From SIG480 sp045537045 (GTDB lineage: Bacteria > Bacillota > Clostridia > Oscillospirales > JAAYXM01), in NCBI GenBank assembly GCA_045537045.1, contig JAZSOS010000004.1, forward strand, positions 1 to 36,458: a DNA stretch of 36,458 nucleotides, written 5' to 3'. The position numbers were made by a program, and so were the translations under genes. The notes beneath the pieces were generated by a model. The model had not been told where the DNA came from. It searched no databases and saw only the letters and a list, made by a program, of their open reading frames with translations. This document shows, one piece after another, positions 7,939 to 14,859 of this stretch (its first letter is position 1; every line of letters begins with the position of its first letter).

Positions 7939-9192
7939 ATGAGTATATTGGAATATACCATAGTAATAGCAGTGCTGATTTTGCTGTCGGCGTATTTTTC
8001 CGCTACGGAGACGGCGTTTTCATCACTTAATAAAACCCGCCTGAGAACTATGGTAGAGGGCGGAAACAAAAAGGCGGAGATAACGCTCACGCTTGCGGAA
8101 AATTATGACAAACTGCTTTCAACAATACTTATAGGCAACAATATCGTTAACATAGCGGCATCATCCATTGCAACGGTCATGTTTGTGCATCTTTACGGCG
8201 ATATCGGTGCTACCGTTTCTACGGTGGTAATAACCGTTGTGGTGCTTATCTTTGGTGAGATAACACCGAAAAGCATAGCAAAGGACAGCCCGGAGCGCTT
8301 CGCTATTTTTTCAACTCCGGCAATACGCGCTCTTATATGGGTTCTTACACCGATAAATTTCCTTTTCTCGATGTGGAAGAAGCTTATTTCAAGGCTGTTT
8401 AAAACAGAAGATAATTCAAAGATGTCGCAGGAAGAGCTGCTTATGCTTGTTGAAGAGGTTGAGCAGGAGGGAAGCCTTGATACGGATGAGGGCGAGCTTA
8501 TCCGTAACGCTATTGAGTTTTCCGAGCGCGAGGCTGTGGATATTCTTACGCACCGTGTTGACCTTGAGGGATTTGCGTTGGGAACAGACAAGGCTGAGAT
8601 TGCAGAGCTTTTTGCAGAAACGCAGTTTTCGCGTCTTCTCGTTTATAACGAGAGCGTGGATGATATTATCGGGTTTATCCACCTTAAAGATTTTCTTACT
8701 CCGAAAGGAATTACGGAAAAGGAAATCAGCGAGATTATGGCAAAGCCGGTATTTATCCAGAAGTTTGAAAAGGTAAATGATATCCTGAAGATTCTGCAGC
8801 AGAACAAATCTCACATTGCGGTTGTAATCGATGAATACGGCGGTACGCTCGGTATTGTCACGATGGAGGATATTTTAGAGGAGCTTGTCGGCGAAATTTG
8901 GGACGAGCACGATGAGGTTGTTCTTGAATTTGACAAGGTTGATGAAAGAACCTATAAGGTGGACTGCTCTGCAAACTTTGAGGATTTCTGTGAGGTGTTT
9001 GACCTCGAAGCCGAAGCAGAGAGCATATCCGTCGGCGGATGGGTTATGGAACAGCTTGGCAAGATGCCGGAAGACGGCGATAAGTTTGAATACGGAAATC
9101 TTGAAATAACGATTACCGAAACGGATTCCCACCGTGTCACTCAGATTAGAGTATATCAAAGGGAAGAAGTTACGGAAGATGCGGAAGAATAA
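7939..9192 (+). CDS. CNNM/CorC (HlyC/CorC) family transporter, CBS-pair protein
   Basis: A 417-residue membrane protein with the three domains of the CNNM/CorC family: an N-terminal DUF21 transmembrane domain (about 1-185) with SAYFSATETAFSSLN and the GEITPKSIAK motif, a CBS pair (about 205-330) with VVIDEYGGTLGIVTMEDILE, and a C-terminal CorC_HlyC domain (about 345-410) with SVGGWVMEQLG. Characterised members move Mg2+ or Co2+, mostly as exporters, with ATP/Mg binding at the CBS pair. AAGGAGAG lies 13 bases before the ATG, slightly far. Monocistronic between its own promoter and a perfect hairpin. Confidence 0.9.
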   Translation: MSILEYTIVIAVLILLSAYFSATETAFSSLNKTRLRTMVEGGNKKAEITLTLAENYDKLLSTILIGNNIVNIAASSIATVMFVHLYGDIGATVSTVVITVVVLIFGEITPKSIAKDSPERFAIFSTPAIRALIWVLTPINFLFSMWKKLISRLFKTEDNSKMSQEELLMLVEEVEQEGSLDTDEGELIRNAIEFSEREAVDILTHRVDLEGFALGTDKAEIAELFAETQFSRLLVYNESVDDIIGFIHLKDFLTPKGITEKEISEIMAKPVFIQKFEKVNDILKILQQNKSHIAVVIDEYGGTLGIVTMEDILEELVGEIWDEHDEVVLEFDKVDERTYKVDCSANFEDFCEVFDLEAEAESISVGGWVMEQLGKMPEDGDKFEYGNLEITITETDSHRVTQIRVYQREEVTEDAEE

Positions 9193-9200
9193 AAAATGAC

Positions 9201-9240
9201 AAAAGCACACGGACAAAATTAATTTCGTCCGTGTGCTTTT
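9201..9240. terminator. Bidirectional terminator
   Basis: Perfect 14-bp stem AAAAGCACACGGAC/GTCCGTGTGCTTTT with a 12-base loop. The A and T ends give a U-tract on both strands, serving the CNNM gene (plus) and pyrR (minus). Confidence 0.92.
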
Positions 9241-9298
9241 ATGATTGCGGCAGGTAGAAAAAACGACTGCTCCGGCAGTCGCAAATGAAAAAGTAAGT

Positions 9299-9835
9299 TT
9301 AGATGTTGTAGAGACATACACCTGTTTCACCGTCAACTTCATCAAGAAGGACGGAAACAAGCTCAGATTTTGATGTGGGGATATTTTTGCCGACAAAGTC
9401 CGGGCGGATGGGAAGCTCGCGGTGGCCACGGTCGATGAGAACGGCAAGCTGAATGGATTTAGGTCTGCCGAAACGGAAAACCGATTCAATCGCCGCGCGC
9501 ACCGTTCGTCCGGTGTAAAGGACATCGTCCACAATAATGATGTTATAATTTCGTACATCGCACGGGATTTCACATCCTTCCGAGGTAGGAAGAGGCTGAG
9601 ACTCGGAAAGGTCATCGCGGTAAAGCGTTATATCAATGTGACCGAGCGGGACATCGGTTCCCTCAAACTTTTTTATGTTATCGTGAAGCATTTTTGCAAG
9701 CGGAATCCCGCGGCGCTTTACACCGAGCAGGCATATACCTTCAGCTCCGCGGTTTTTTTCTATAATTTCGTGAGTGATACGCGCCATGGAACGGTTGATA
9801 GCCGCCTCATCCATAATTTTTGCTTTAAACTCCAC
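9299..9835 (-). CDS. pyrR: PyrR, pyrimidine operon regulator / uracil phosphoribosyltransferase
   Basis: A 178-residue type I phosphoribosyltransferase. The PRPP-binding loop VDDVLYTGRT is at residues 102-111 and is followed by VRAA; GVKRRGIPLA near residue 38 is also PyrR-like. In Bacillota PyrR binds pyr mRNA leaders with UMP to cause attenuation, and has weak UPRTase activity. The start is a GTG (9833-9835) with AAGGAG nine bases upstream; an ATG between them is out of frame. No pyr gene is adjacent and a terminator follows, so this copy stands alone and would act in trans. Confidence 0.93.
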   Translation of the reverse strand: MEFKAKIMDEAAINRSMARITHEIIEKNRGAEGICLLGVKRRGIPLAKMLHDNIKKFEGTDVPLGHIDITLYRDDLSESQPLPTSEGCEIPCDVRNYNIIIVDDVLYTGRTVRAAIESVFRFGRPKSIQLAVLIDRGHRELPIRPDFVGKNIPTSKSELVSVLLDEVDGETGVCLYNI

Positions 9836-9867
9836 AGTACATTGCTCCTTGAAAAAATCTTCAGTTT

Positions 9868-9896
9868 ATTTTATCATAAATTGTTCAAACTTACAA
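9868..9896 (-). promoter_or_regulatory. Promoter of pyrR
   Basis: On the minus strand TTGTAA (9896-9891), 17-base spacer, TAAAAT (9873-9868). Confidence 0.6.
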
Positions 9897-9954
9897 GTGC
9901 TGCAATTGAAATTTCAAACAGAAGAGCTGATGTTGCAAATCGGGCAGAAAAACT

Positions 9955-9983
9955 TTGACATAATACGTGAAAGATGATATACT
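9955..9983 (+). promoter_or_regulatory. Promoter of the AraC-type gene
   Basis: TTGACA (9955-9960), 17-base spacer, TATACT (9978-9983). The start point near 9990 argues for the downstream GTG at 10009 as the translation start. Confidence 0.8.
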
Positions 9984-10008
9984 CTTCTTGATGAAAGGGG
10001 GCATAAGC

Positions 10009-10922
10009 GTGATAATTCCGACGTTTTGCTACATGGGGTTTCTTGGAAAAATTCCGGTGCGTATTACAACACAGTCTGTGCGCGATAAGACATCGGTTCA
10101 TATTCATCCGCATATCCAGATGTGCTTTGTGCTTTCGGGGACGCTTAGACATATAATTAATGGCCATGAGTATCTGCAGGAAGCGGGCTCATGCTCGTTT
10201 GTTTTGCCTTTTGATTCGCATCTTATTGACTCTACATCTTCCGAGGACACGCCGGTTATTGTCCATATCGCTTTTTTTGAAGACTTTCTCACATCGCGCG
10301 GATATGATTTTTTTCCTCACCGCGGAATTTGTGCGAGGTTTGAGAATATGAGCATACCGGAAATGTGTTTTTTCCGGATTGTAAGGAAAAAGCGACGGAA
10401 CTTGTCCGTAATATGCTTGAGGAATTTGAACACGGAAAGAAAATCTCTTTTGACCGCGCAGCGGCGCTTATTGCAGAGTTTTTTTCACTTGCGTGCACCT
10501 CTGCAGTAACAGCAAAGGAAACGGGAATATCGCACCGCAATCTTGAAAATGTTATGAAGGCGGTAGCGTTTATTGAAAAGCATTATCCGGAGAAAATAAC
10601 AACGGATATGCTTGCAAAAATCTGCGGAATGTCCAGACGAACCTTTACGGATTTTTTCAAAAAGGTGACAATGCTTTCCCCAATGCAGTTTGTTTTGTCC
10701 GTCAGATTGAAAATGGCATTAATGCTTATTGGGAAAAGCGATATGCTTTTTGATGAAATTGCCCGAGATACGGGGCTTGGCGAGCATTCAAACCTTGCCC
10801 GCGTATTTAAAAAATATCTGGGATATTCTCCGACAGACTATATCAACTCTACATATAACAGAGAAAAAAACACACATGCAATACCCACAACCGAGCGATA
10901 CCGTTGGATAGAAGAATTGTGA
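10009..10922 (+). pseudogene. AraC-family regulator split by a -1 frame change at a T6 run
   Basis: Two adjacent frames together make one complete AraC/XylS-type regulator of about 300 residues. The first (from GTG 10009, after AAAGGGGG) encodes the cupin sensor domain, with HIHPHIQMCFVLSG and a GSCSFVLPFDSH block. The second, continuing to 10922, encodes the two helix-turn-helix motifs, including LAKICGMSRRTFTDFFKK and the FKKYLGYSPTDYI signature. The join is at TGTTTTTTCC (10366-10375). In the upstream frame this reads T TTT TTC, a canonical -1 slippery heptamer, and a one-base backward slip joins the domains without loss. It may be a single-base deletion, a homopolymer sequencing error, or programmed frameshifting. 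No downstream pairing structure was established. Target unknown. Confidence 0.75.
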
Positions 10923-10924
10923 AA

Positions 10925-10958
10925 AAACGGTGAGACAATATATTTTGTCTCACCGTTT
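10925..10958. terminator. Bidirectional terminator
   Basis: Perfect 14-bp stem AAACGGTGAGACAA/TTGTCTCACCGTTT with a six-base loop, between the convergent AraC-type gene and acpP. Confidence 0.85.
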
Positions 10959-10972
10959 GAAGTTCAAATATC

Positions 10973-11200
10973 TCAGACTCTTGCTTCGATGTAGTTTACC
11001 ACATCTCCGACCGTCTTGAACAGCTGTGCATCGCTGTCCTCTATAGTAATATCAAATTCCTCTTCAACTGTCATCATAAGCTCGACAATGTCAAGAGAAT
11101 CGGCACCGAGATCTTCCATAATGTTTGTTGACTCCGTAATCTCAGACGGATCAATATCAAGCTGCGCCTCAAGTATGTTTTTCAAAGTGTCAATTACCAT
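10973..11200 (-). CDS. acpP: Acyl carrier protein
   Basis: A 75-residue acidic protein with the phosphopantetheine attachment motif GADSLD; the modified serine is residue 35. Length, helix pattern and the ...VEEEFDITIEDSD segment are those of fatty-acid-synthesis ACP. GGAGGT precedes the ATG. It has its own promoter and is flanked by a terminator and an unrelated cysteine desulfurase gene, so it is not in a fab cluster or next to plsX. An ACP for another pathway cannot be excluded, but the sequence looks like the housekeeping type. Confidence 0.95.
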   Translation of the reverse strand: MVIDTLKNILEAQLDIDPSEITESTNIMEDLGADSLDIVELMMTVEEEFDITIEDSDAQLFKTVGDVVNYIEARV

Positions 11201-11243
11201 GTTTGTACCTCCGTGTTTTTTTGTAATTGATTTCTATATCGGT

Positions 11244-11272
11244 ATAATAGCATCATTGAGCGATTTTTGCAA
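11244..11272 (-). promoter_or_regulatory. Promoter of acpP
   Basis: Minus strand TTGCAA (11272-11267), 17-base spacer, TATTAT (11249-11244). It lies just downstream of the desulfurase stop. Confidence 0.7.
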
Positions 11273-11287
11273 TAGTTTTTTTGAAAT

Positions 11288-12400
11288 TTATATAAGTTTT
11301 TCTTTTACAACGTGGAGGAAAGTCCTGACCTCATCTTCAGTTGAAAAGCGCGAAAGGCTTATGCGGACGGAACTGCCTGTCAGCTTGTCCGGAACTTTGA
11401 CTGCGCGTAGTACATGGCTTTTTTTTCCACGGCTGCATGCAGAGCCTGCGGAAACGTAAATTTCGCTTTCCTCAAGGATTCGCATAACCACCTCACTCGG
11501 ATATTTTTCAAATGCGGCGGTAAGTATATGGGGTGCGCTGTTTTCAGCGGAAAAAACGTGAACACGTGGAAGCTTGGAAAGCTCGGATTTCAGAAGGGAT
11601 AAAAGCTCCTGCATTTTCTTTGCGTTTTCAAGATAGGTGTCGGCTACGCTTTCCACAGCGGTTGCAAACGCAGCAATCTGCCCGGTGGCTTCGGTGCCGG
11701 AGCGAAGCCCGCCCTCTTGACCGCCGCCGAGAAGCTGCGGGGTTAGGCGCACTCCGGATTTCACATATAGAGCGCCGATGCCCTTGGGAGCATGGACTTT
11801 ATGCCCGCTGAAGGAGATTAAATCTGCGCCGTATTTTGATGTATTTATCGGAATTTTAAGAAAAGCCTGAACTGCATCGGTATGGAAGATAACATCGCGG
11901 TTTTTCGCCTTTACTGCGCGCGAAATGGCAGGAATGTCCATAACAGAGCCAAGCTCGTTGTTTACGCTCATTACGGACACGAGAAAGGTATCCTCCCGTA
12001 CTGCATCGGCGACATCCTCTGCGTGAACCGAGCCGTCGCTTCGCGGAGCAATATACGTCACGTCAAAACCGTCGGCTTCAAGTTTCTTCGCGGCATTGAG
12101 AACTGAAGGATGCTCAAACTCCGTTGTAATCATATGCCGGCGTTTTCCGCATCTGGCGGCTGTCCCGAAGATTGCGAGGTTATTGCTCTCACTTCCGCAG
12201 GAGGTAAACGTTATTTCCTTCGCGTCGCAGGAGATAACTCCGGCAATTGTCTTTTTTGCATCACGCACAAGCTTTTCGGCAGAAAAGCCAAGCCCATGGA
12301 GTGATGACGGATTTCCGAAGCCTTCACACATAGCGTTTAGCGCGGACTGCGCCGCCTCGTGTGTAACGCGTGTGGTTGATGCATTGTCAAAATATATCAT
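11288..12400 (-). CDS. Cysteine desulfurase, NifS/IscS family
   Basis: A 370-residue PLP enzyme of aminotransferase class V that takes sulfur from cysteine for Fe-S cluster or thionucleoside synthesis. It starts MIYFDNASTT; the PLP lysine is K201 in SFSGHK; the catalytic cysteine is C322 in SAGSACSRG. The loop around that cysteine is long, as in group I (IscS/NifS) enzymes. The thiI gene that often follows such an enzyme in Bacillota is absent, and no IscU or regulator gene is adjacent. The gene is expressed from a promoter more than 330 bases away, across the inverted-repeat element at 12450-12726. Confidence 0.93.
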   Translation of the reverse strand: MIYFDNASTTRVTHEAAQSALNAMCEGFGNPSSLHGLGFSAEKLVRDAKKTIAGVISCDAKEITFTSCGSESNNLAIFGTAARCGKRRHMITTEFEHPSVLNAAKKLEADGFDVTYIAPRSDGSVHAEDVADAVREDTFLVSVMSVNNELGSVMDIPAISRAVKAKNRDVIFHTDAVQAFLKIPINTSKYGADLISFSGHKVHAPKGIGALYVKSGVRLTPQLLGGGQEGGLRSGTEATGQIAAFATAVESVADTYLENAKKMQELLSLLKSELSKLPRVHVFSAENSAPHILTAAFEKYPSEVVMRILEESEIYVSAGSACSRGKKSHVLRAVKVPDKLTGSSVRISLSRFSTEDEVRTFLHVVKEKLI

Positions 12401-12418
12401 AATTTCTAATCTCCGATT

Positions 12419-12453
12419 CTTAAGCCGAGGTGCTCGTTTCCTCTCGGCTTAAG
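12419..12453. repeat. Perfect hairpin between the desulfurase start and the repeat element
   Basis: CTTAAGCCGAG (12419-12429) and CTCGGCTTAAG (12443-12453) form an 11-bp stem with a 13-base loop. It overlaps the left end of the 277-bp inverted-repeat element by four bases and sits just upstream of the desulfurase ribosome binding site (CGGAGA on the minus strand), where it could affect translation. Confidence 0.75.
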
Positions 12454-12726
12454 CAGTTGCGTCAGTATCCGAACCCGTTTTGGGCGCGCATTTTTACGCC
12501 ACTGCTTTGTTAAAATACTCGCAAATGCGGCAGCATTAGCTGCGTTTTTGCCTCGCATTGACGCAAAAATGCAGCACCGAAAATTCTTTGAACCTAAAAC
12601 AAGATAAAATTGTTGTTTTTCGAGGCGGCAGGTCGTAGGAATACTGTCGTATTTCAAGACCGGCAACGAAGAAAAACGGCTATTTTACTTGTTTTAGGCG
12701 TGTTCGGATACTAACACAACTGCTTA
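12450..12726. mobile_element. MITE-like 277-bp inverted-repeat element in the desulfurase leader
   Basis: The ends are 25-bp inverted repeats (12450-12474 and 12702-12726) matching at 23 of 25 positions; each starts TAAGCAGTTG read inward. Inside are two large hairpins. CCTAAAACAAG near 12593-12603 pairs with CTTGTTTTAGG near 12688-12698, enclosing GTTTTTC/GAAAAAC and CGGCAGGTC/GACCGG. The left half carries a second, GCGCATTTTT-type, stem. There is no transposase and no credible ORF, so it fits a non-autonomous element or a large structured leader RNA. No clear target-site duplication was identified. No second copy was seen in the window. Confidence 0.65.
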
Positions 12727-12738
12727 GATGCTTTTAAT

Positions 12739-12767
12739 ATTTTACTATACCCAAAAGGTAAAGTCAA
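12739..12767 (-). promoter_or_regulatory. Promoter of the cysteine desulfurase transcript
   Basis: Minus strand TTGACT (12767-12762), 17-base spacer, TAAAAT (12744-12739). The start near 12732 is only a few bases outside the right end of the inverted-repeat element, so nearly the whole leader is that element. Confidence 0.7.
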
Positions 12768-12920
12768 TGCGCCGGAAAACAAAAAATCGGGCATTTTTTA
12801 AACGCCCAACGTATCCAGTATAGCAAAAACGGAAGTGAATGTCAATTGTTTTTGTTGGAAATGATGCAGAATCTGCGTTTTGCATAAATGACATTTATGT
12901 ATTTTGTACAAAATTACATA

Positions 12921-12949
12921 TTGCAAATAGGTTTCGGTTGTGGTATATT
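12921..12949 (+). promoter_or_regulatory. Promoter of an ORF-less transcript
   Basis: TTGCAA (12921-12926), 17-base spacer, TATATT (12944-12949), followed by an overlapping TATAAT at 12949-12954. Confidence 0.65.
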
Positions 12950-12955
12950 ATAATC

Positions 12956-13299
12956 AGAAAGGGTGATACCAATGTTCCACTAAAAAACAGCTCAAGAAAA
13001 AGTCAGTGAGCTGAAAGAAAAAAGCGAAAGCCCAAAAGCAAAAAGCACTTCCGATAATATATAAGATTTCTTGTTTAAAGAAGTAGGTGGTCAGAAGAAT
13101 ATTCAGAAGAATAGTCAAAGATATCATCCGATATAAAATGTAAGTGTTAATTAGGAAGGCCGATTGTGAAAAAAGGGCAGACGCTGTAAACTAAGAAAGA
13201 GAGGTTAATCAAGGATGTTAGATATCAAGAGTGAACAGAAATAACCCTCCTCCGTTTAATGGGTGAAAGACATGGCGGACGAGGGTTATTTCATTTTTT
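12956..13299 (+). ncRNA. Candidate 340-nt noncoding RNA or decayed gene
   Basis: The stretch begins at a good promoter and ends in tandem terminators, but no frame is open for more than about 35 codons. The 5' end has AGAAAGGGTGAT followed by ATG (12972), but the fourth codon is a stop. Reading past that stop gives KTAQEKVSELKEKSESPKAK, another stop, then DFLFKEVGGQKN, which looks like worn-out coding sequence. Two more tiny ORFs with ribosome-binding-like sites start near 13168 (GTG) and 13215 (ATG, nine codons). A 7-bp hairpin CAGCTCA/TGAGCTG lies at 12988-13013. It does not match tmRNA, 6S, SRP or RNase P RNA motifs that I know. Pseudogene and real sRNA are both possible. Confidence 0.45.
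13239..13299 (+). terminator. Strong intrinsic terminator
   Basis: AAATAACCCTC (13239-13249) pairs with GAGGGTTATTT (13281-13291), with inner CTCCG/CGGAC-type pairing, then T6 at 13294-13299. Confidence 0.85.
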
Positions 13300-13312
13300 A
13301 TAATTACTTTGT

Positions 13313-13351
13313 GCGGTGTGAATCTTTGAGCGATTCATAGCCGCGTTTTTT
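13313..13351 (+). terminator. Second, tandem terminator
   Basis: GCGG...TGAATC (13313-13324) pairs with GATTCA...CCGC (13332-13344), followed by GTTTTTTGTTTTT. From here to the MATE promoter at 13439 nothing recognisable is seen. Confidence 0.75.
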
Positions 13352-13438
13352 GTTTTTGTGGTATGTTTTAGAAGATGAGCGCTACCGTCAGGCGGCTGCT
13401 CCGGCCTGTCAAAGAACCTCTTCTGCGCCGTCTTTCTG

Positions 13439-13467
13439 TTGACATAAAAGTGGAAATATAATATACT
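13439..13467 (+). promoter_or_regulatory. Promoter of the MATE-pepF unit
   Basis: Exact TTGACA (13439-13444), 17-base spacer, TATACT (13462-13467). Confidence 0.82.
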
Positions 13468-13498
13468 GTAAGGGCACATTTACTTTAGGGAGATAATA

Positions 13499-14833
13499 AT
13501 GAAAATACGGCTTTCAGACCATTTTACCTACGGCAGACTTCTGCGCTTTGCCGCCCCGAGCATGGCAATGATGATTTTTACATCCGTCTACAGTGTGGTG
13601 GACGGCTTCTTTGTGTCCAACTTTGCGGGAAAAACTCCGTTTGCTGCAGTTAATATTATATTTCCTTTTCTTATGATTGTCGCAACCGTCGGATTTATGT
13701 TCGGAACAGGCGGAACAGCAATTGTTGCAAAAGCTTTCGGAGAGGGAGAGCGTGAGCGCGCAAACATGTTGTTTTCGCTGTTCGTGTACATTTCATTCTT
13801 TTTGGGAGTACTTTTTGCCGTTTTGGGAATTGTTTATATAGAGCCAATATCAAGGCTTCTGGGGGCAGATGGAGCGCTTCTTGAAAACTGCGTGCTTTAT
13901 GGGCGCCTTATTCTTCTTGCACTGCCGTTTTATGTTCTTCAGCTTATGTTTCAGACGTTTTTTGTCGCCGCAGAAAAGCCACAGCTCGGGCTTGTGGTTA
14001 CGGTAAGCGCGGGTGTAACCAATATGATTCTTGATGCGGTGCTTGTCATTCTTCTTCCTCAGGAGTACAAGCTTGCGGGAGCGGCAGTGGCAACAGCGAT
14101 GAGCCAGGTTATCGGCGGCGGGGTTCCTCTTGTATATTTTGCAAGAAAGAACAGCAGTATTCTGCGTCTTGGGAAAACGCATTTTGACGGCGCGGCAATC
14201 CTCAAGGCTTGCACAAACGGTTCATCTGAGTTCATGAGCAATGTTTCAATGAATGTTGTGGGGATGCTTTATAATATTCAGCTTCTCAAATATGCCGGAG
14301 AGGATGGAGTTGCGGCTTATGGCGTAATGATGTATGTCAGCTTTATTTTCGCCGCCGCGTTCATTGGTTATTCAATCGGAACATCACCGGTTATAAGCTA
14401 TCATTTCGGAGCACAGAATTTCGATGAGCTTTCCTCTCTTCTGAAAAAAAGCCTTGTGATTATTTTGTGGTCAAGTGCTTTTATGGTGACTGCAGGTGAG
14501 CTTCTGGCACATCCGCTGTCGGCGGTATTTGTGGGATATGACCCGAAGCTTCTGGAACTTACGGTGTCGGGCTTCCGCATTTTTGCTCTTTCATTTTTAT
14601 TTATGGGGATTGCGATTTTCGGCTCGGGATTTTTCACGGCATTGAATGACGGATTAACGTCTGCCGGAATATCATTTTTAAGAACGCTTGTTTTTCAGGT
14701 CGCTTTCGTTTTAATTCTTCCGCTTATATGGGAGATTTTCGGCGTGTGGCTTTCAATTGTTGCCGCAGAGCTTATGGCGGCGGTGCTGACGGTTGTTTTC
14801 ATTAAAATAAGGCAGAAGGATTATCTGTATTAA
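13499..14833 (+). CDS. MATE family multidrug/sodium efflux transporter
   Basis: A 444-residue membrane protein with about twelve helices in two related halves (roughly 10-220 and 235-440). The first half starts with the MATE-type stretch LLRFAAPSMAMMIFTSVYSV followed by VDGFFVSNFAG, and has GFMFGTGGTAIVAKAFGEG. It is closest in style to the MepA/DinF group of Bacillota, which export cationic drugs using Na+ or H+. The start is preceded by AGGGAG. The next gene begins 26 bases after the stop and shares the transcript. Substrate unknown. Confidence 0.92.
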   Translation: MKIRLSDHFTYGRLLRFAAPSMAMMIFTSVYSVVDGFFVSNFAGKTPFAAVNIIFPFLMIVATVGFMFGTGGTAIVAKAFGEGERERANMLFSLFVYISFFLGVLFAVLGIVYIEPISRLLGADGALLENCVLYGRLILLALPFYVLQLMFQTFFVAAEKPQLGLVVTVSAGVTNMILDAVLVILLPQEYKLAGAAVATAMSQVIGGGVPLVYFARKNSSILRLGKTHFDGAAILKACTNGSSEFMSNVSMNVVGMLYNIQLLKYAGEDGVAAYGVMMYVSFIFAAAFIGYSIGTSPVISYHFGAQNFDELSSLLKKSLVIILWSSAFMVTAGELLAHPLSAVFVGYDPKLLELTVSGFRIFALSFLFMGIAIFGSGFFTALNDGLTSAGISFLRTLVFQVAFVLILPLIWEIFGVWLSIVAAELMAAVLTVVFIKIRQKDYLY

Positions 14834-14859
14834 AAAAGTTTTGACGGGAGGAAATCAAG

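Noticed and set aside
10973..12400. acpP and cysteine desulfurase as one operon
   Set aside because: acpP has its own 17-spaced promoter in the 87-base gap and the functions are unrelated; read-through is possible but not shown.
12406..12666. 86-codon minus-strand ORF through the inverted-repeat element
   Set aside because: It crosses hairpins and the element end, has no ribosome binding site and resembles no protein.
12956..13299. tmRNA, 6S RNA, SRP RNA or RNase P RNA
   Set aside because: None of the conserved core motifs that I know for these RNAs is present.
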